Source of the DNA: Eunapius fragilis
Lineage: Eukaryota; Porifera; Demospongiae; Spongillida; Spongillidae
Assembly: GCA_963681505.1 (NCBI GenBank)
Contig: OY811987.1
Coordinates: forward strand, 2,976,124 to 3,040,123
DNA length: 64,000 nt
Reading direction: 5' to 3'
Under the pieces are notes generated by a model. That model worked only from the letters and a program-made list of their open reading frames with translations. It was not told the origin of the DNA and did not search any database. The position numbers and the translations under genes are program-made. Position 1 is the stretch's first letter. Every line of letters begins with the position of its first letter. Positions 63,603 to 64,000 of this stretch are shown one piece after another.

Positions 63603-63949
63603 TTATGGATAAGCTTGCTTAACTGTAAGCTGAAAGGAGTCGGCTGTATGCTCTTTTGCCAATGTTGAGGAATGATAATCCTTTCCATACATTGCTGTTG
63701 CCAGTTCAGTCCATTTGTTGTAATACACTTTAGCTTTGTTAGACAAAGATAGTTTTTTGTCATATATAAGTGCAATGTTGTAAACAATCCTGAGCATCGT
63801 ATCATTCAGCTCTCCAAATTTCTGCCTACAAACTAACTGTGCAGATTGCAAGGCCTCCAGTGCCTTTCTTGGAGAGCAGTTGTACGTGGTAGCGAGATGA
63901 ATGTACGACTCCAGCAGTTGAGCACAATTTTCCATCTTCATGTACAGCT
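63603..63949 (-). CDS. Last exon of a gene with TPR-like helical repeats (runs off the window)
   Basis: An acceptor TTGTTGTAG precedes AGCTGTACATGAAG, so coding starts at 63949 in mid-gene. The exon encodes about 115 aa ending at TAA (63603). Helix pairs such as CAQLLESYIHLATTYNCSPR, KALEALQSAQLVCRQKFG and MLRIVYNIALIYDKKLSL have TPR-like spacing of small and aromatic residues. The family is not identified. An AATAAA signal follows the stop by about 57 nt. There are no lesions, so it is a likely host gene, the only one at the window edge. Confidence 0.6.
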
Positions 63950-64000
63950 CTACAACAATAATAAAATAACAACATTAACATCATTATCAATAAAGCATAC

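Overview
The window looks like repeat-rich accessory DNA from an animal, most likely a marine sponge (inference). The signs are genes split by very short introns (about 45-65 nt), animal-type DNA transposons (Ginger, piggyBac, hAT, CACTA-like and MULE-like), decayed non-LTR and Gypsy retroelements, and very long dinucleotide and homopolymer tracts. There is no bacterial operon structure and I saw no tRNA or rRNA gene. Only a few genes look intact; most coding sequence is decayed mobile-element material.

Layout. (1) 893-5958: a decayed Ulp1/PHD-encoding element whose ends are inverted arrays of 47- and 37-bp repeats. (2) 6653-10131: a perfect hairpin, a broken DDE-type transposase gene, and a 1.1-kb foldback element flanked by a 10-bp target-site duplication. 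(3) 10.7-14.6 kb: homopolymer tracts, a CACTA-like MITE, a non-LTR relic and a duplicated GT-rich segment. (4) 14750-33328: an 18.6-kb structure with 2.8-2.9-kb inverted arms. Its centre carries an apparently intact two-exon gene for a thiaminase-I-like protein with a signal peptide and a C-terminal RDEL. (5) 33768-37602: a small chromodomain gene, then a ten-exon transposase-like gene with one in-frame stop; its predicted catalytic and zinc residues have the spacing of the RAG1 core. (6) 39030-43290: a nearly complete Ginger-type transposon (integrase, CXC, Ulp1 and PHD domains) with CCGG-rich terminal repeats and TATA flanks, inactivated by three stops and one frameshift. (7) 45737-61752: a 16-kb structure with two almost identical 1.8-kb inverted arms, each encoding an integrase-like protein. 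Between them lie an intact ten-exon HECT ubiquitin ligase, 30-bp minisatellite arrays, a gag-like relic and a broken Gypsy pol. The right-arm integrase is interrupted by a 541-bp hAT-type MITE with a perfect 8-bp target duplication. (8) 62.1-64 kb: two small palindromic MITEs and the last exon of a host-like gene with helical (TPR-like) repeats that runs off the window.

Most of the window can be explained by mobile elements and their decay. The three loci that stand out are the RAG1-spaced transposase gene, the thiaminase-like gene inside the giant inverted repeat, and the intact HECT gene between inverted integrase copies. Family assignments come from motif recognition only; no database search was possible.
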